DNA of 14,339 nucleotides, from contig DBIW01000027.1 of NCBI GenBank assembly GCA_002296965.1, positions 1 through 14,339 of the forward strand, in the 5' to 3' direction. The position numbers were made by a program, and so were the translations under genes. Shown in pieces: positions 13,101 through 14,339 of the stretch (positions are counted from its first letter, which is position 1; every line of letters begins with the position of its first letter). The stretch is from Treponema sp. UBA792. GTDB lineage: Bacteria > Spirochaetota > Spirochaetia > Treponematales > Treponemataceae. Below the pieces are notes generated by a model. The model was not told the DNA's origin and ran no database searches. It was given only the letters and a program-made list of their open reading frames with translations.

Positions 13101-13533
13101 ATTTGCACACGCTTTTCAGAGTGTAATAAATTTTTTTCATGATGATTGTGAATGTTCTGTGGAAAGAATTCCGGCAGAATACAAAAAACGATTTGAATCT
13201 GATTTTGAAAAATTAAAAAGTGGAAATTTTCAGCTTTCGGATGTTTTGCATTATCAACGCAGACATCTGAATGATTATTTTCTGGAACTTGAAATGTGCC
13301 GTGAATCAAGCTGGATTTTGCGTAGAATAATCAGAAAAGATTGGACTACAAGCGAAGCGTGGATTGTAAAAATTCTTATTTGTATGAACAACGCTGTGGA
13401 TAATGATGCAGAACTATTTAAAGATATTTCAAGTATCAAACACGATAAGATGCCAAAAACAAAAGGTCTAAGCAAATATCTTGAAAAATTTTATGATGCA
13501 TTAAAATCAGAATCTAGAAATATGCAAGTTTAA
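12967..13533 (+). CDS. Unknown small membrane-anchored protein
   Basis: This 188-residue protein starts at GTG 12967 because GGAG (12957-12960) is exactly six bases upstream; ATG 12973 or 12982 are alternatives. An N-terminal membrane helix (about 8-30, ILLSVVTLFFTIIIPIQI) is followed by a mainly helical cytoplasmic domain rich in charged and aromatic residues (for example YFLELEMCRESSWILRRIIRKDW). I do not recognise the family. It overlaps the upstream gene by 134 bases in another frame. The overlap is long for bacteria and raises the possibility of a frameshift in the upstream gene. It is not an Avd-like protein by size or sequence, despite following the DGR-like gene. Confidence 0.7.
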   Translation: MQMNLMDFFTILLSVVTLFFTIIIPIQIMKFQNYTNLTSIYCSFEFAHAFQSVINFFHDDCECSVERIPAEYKKRFESDFEKLKSGNFQLSDVLHYQRRHLNDYFLELEMCRESSWILRRIIRKDWTTSEAWIVKILICMNNAVDNDAELFKDISSIKHDKMPKTKGLSKYLEKFYDALKSESRNMQV

Positions 13534-13620
13534 CCTCTGGTTATGCTTATTCCGATTTCAAAAAGAATCTAGGTTATTGTAGTTTTTGTCTCAGAAATTT
13601 TACTTATTTTTTTATTTCAG

Positions 13621-13652
13621 AGGAGGAGGGAGATGTTATGGTAAAAACGTAA
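13621..13652 (+). other. Strong ribosome-binding site with a four-codon frame
   Basis: AGGAGGAGGGAG (13621-13632) is the strongest Shine-Dalgarno sequence in the window, yet the ATG codons after it (13633 and 13638) lead to stops after three or four codons (MLW and MVKT). It may be a decayed gene start or a mini-frame acting on the next gene, which starts 50 bases later. Confidence 0.4.
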
Positions 13653-13701
13653 AACAAATCATTCTATTCAATTTTCAAAAAATCAAAAAAAGGGGAATTT
13701 T

Positions 13702-14339
13702 ATGAATTTTATCGATGAATTGTCTTCAGCCAAAGAAAAAATAAAAGGCTGCTACTGGAAGATGTTTGGAATCGGGGCGCTTTTTGCTCTGGTTATGCTT
13801 TTGTCATGTATTACTGTTGTTGGGCCGCTTGTCATATTTGGTCCGATGTTTTTGGGATTTCACCGTGCGATTTTGCAGCTTGCAAGAACAAAAAAAGTTA
13901 AAGTTTCAACGCTTTTTTCTGGATTCAAGGATTTTGGTGTTGCGTTCCGTACCGGCTGGTTATTTGGAATAAAAATATTCCTGTGGTCGTTGCTTCTGTT
14001 TGTTCCGGGAATTATTGCCGCAATCAGATATTCCATGACATTTTTCATTCTTGCGGACAATCCTGATATAACCGCGAGGGAAGCTATAAGCAAGTCAAAG
14101 GAAATGATAAAAGGCCGGAAATATGAATTTTTTCAAAATTGGGCATTTTATTTTGCCTTGCCATATCTTATGAATTTCATTTCTTCAAAATTGTATAATT
14201 TTGGTACAGAAGAAAGTCGGAATGGAATAGTCATTTTTTCTTTGATTCTTTCTGGAGTCGCATTGATTTATAACATTTTTATAACGCTGGTGTTCAACTA
14301 TATTTTGCCGGGAAAATTCTATAAAGACACTTTCAGTGA
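13702..14339 (+). CDS. DUF975 family integral membrane protein (partial, runs off right edge)
   Basis: The frame is open for 212 codons from ATG 13702 (GGGG six bases upstream) to the right edge with no stop; the last two bases are an incomplete codon. The N-terminus is MNFIDELSSAKEKIKGCYWKM. Membrane segments lie at about 22-52 (FGIGALFALVMLLSC and following), about 85-108 (LFGIKIFLWSLLLFVPGII), about 146-160 and about 175-205. Diagnostic DUF975 features are GFHRAILQLARTKKVKVSTLFSGF-like text, the LLLFVPGII...RYSM block and the ILADNPDITAREAI...SKEMIKG motif. Members are found in many Firmicutes and spirochaetes, and their function is unknown. Only the extreme C-terminus is probably missing. 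Confidence 0.88.
   Translation, partial: MNFIDELSSAKEKIKGCYWKMFGIGALFALVMLLSCITVVGPLVIFGPMFLGFHRAILQLARTKKVKVSTLFSGFKDFGVAFRTGWLFGIKIFLWSLLLFVPGIIAAIRYSMTFFILADNPDITAREAISKSKEMIKGRKYEFFQNWAFYFALPYLMNFISSKLYNFGTEESRNGIVIFSLILSGVALIYNIFITLVFNYILPGKFYKDTFS

Noticed and set aside
13535..13800. CTCTGGTTATGCTT is repeated at 13535-13548 and 13787-13800.
   Set aside because: The second copy is ordinary coding sequence of the DUF975 gene and the flanks do not match; chance is likely.
1..14339. CRISPR arrays, rRNA and tRNA genes, and a DGR reverse transcriptase.
   Set aside because: No regular spacer-repeat array, no RNA gene signature and no reverse-transcriptase motif (such as YxDD) in any convincing reading frame.

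Overview
The window looks like a chromosomal segment of a host-associated treponeme (Spirochaetota). That assignment is inference. It rests on moderate-to-low GC, LPP20-type surface lipoproteins, a CsgG/LpoB-like protein fused to a formylglycine-generating-enzyme (FGE)-fold domain, a TvpA-like FGE-fold protein, and a scatter of AAA_14/DUF4143 ATPase genes and fragments. No rRNA, tRNA or CRISPR array was found.

Layout. 1-135: 3' end of an unidentified gene, closed by a strong intrinsic terminator. 288-734: small protein resembling those found beside DUF3791/DUF3990 toxin-antitoxin-like genes. 755-1169: wreckage of AAA_14 ATPase genes, with one fragment inverted. 1382-2176: promoter, short structured leader RNA ending in an intrinsic terminator, then a DUF3800 gene. 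2246-5474: repeat-bounded stretch ordered repeat A, AAA_14 ATPase (minus strand), repeat B, fic (plus strand), repeat C. Repeats B and C match at 137 of 140 positions, and both genes carry operator-like palindromes upstream. 5521-11440: an envelope-protein operon behind a good sigma-70 promoter and an attenuator-like leader. It encodes an LPP20-like exported protein, a coiled-coil lipoprotein, an AT-rich membrane protein with a nuclease-like tail that looks inserted, and a CsgG/LpoB-like plus FGE-domain protein split by one in-frame TAG. 11480-12268: a secreted FGE-fold protein. 12372-14339: two overlapping unknown membrane proteins and a DUF975 membrane protein running off the edge.

The strongest candidate for an unusual system is the 3' end of the 11480-12268 gene. 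An otherwise AT-rich gene switches to a GC-rich patch in which most codons have the NNC/NNT form expected when AAC/AAT codons of a template are adenine-mutagenised. A fixed, GC-rich end (GFRLVRS) and an 8-bp GC-rich inverted repeat follow. This matches a diversity-generating retroelement (DGR) variable region, as known for Treponema TvpA. No reverse transcriptase, Avd or template repeat lies in the window, so the retroelement would have to act from elsewhere.

Second in interest are the DUF3800 leader RNA and the repeat-flanked ATPase/Fic cassettes, which together look like a small accessory island of toxin-antitoxin or defence type.
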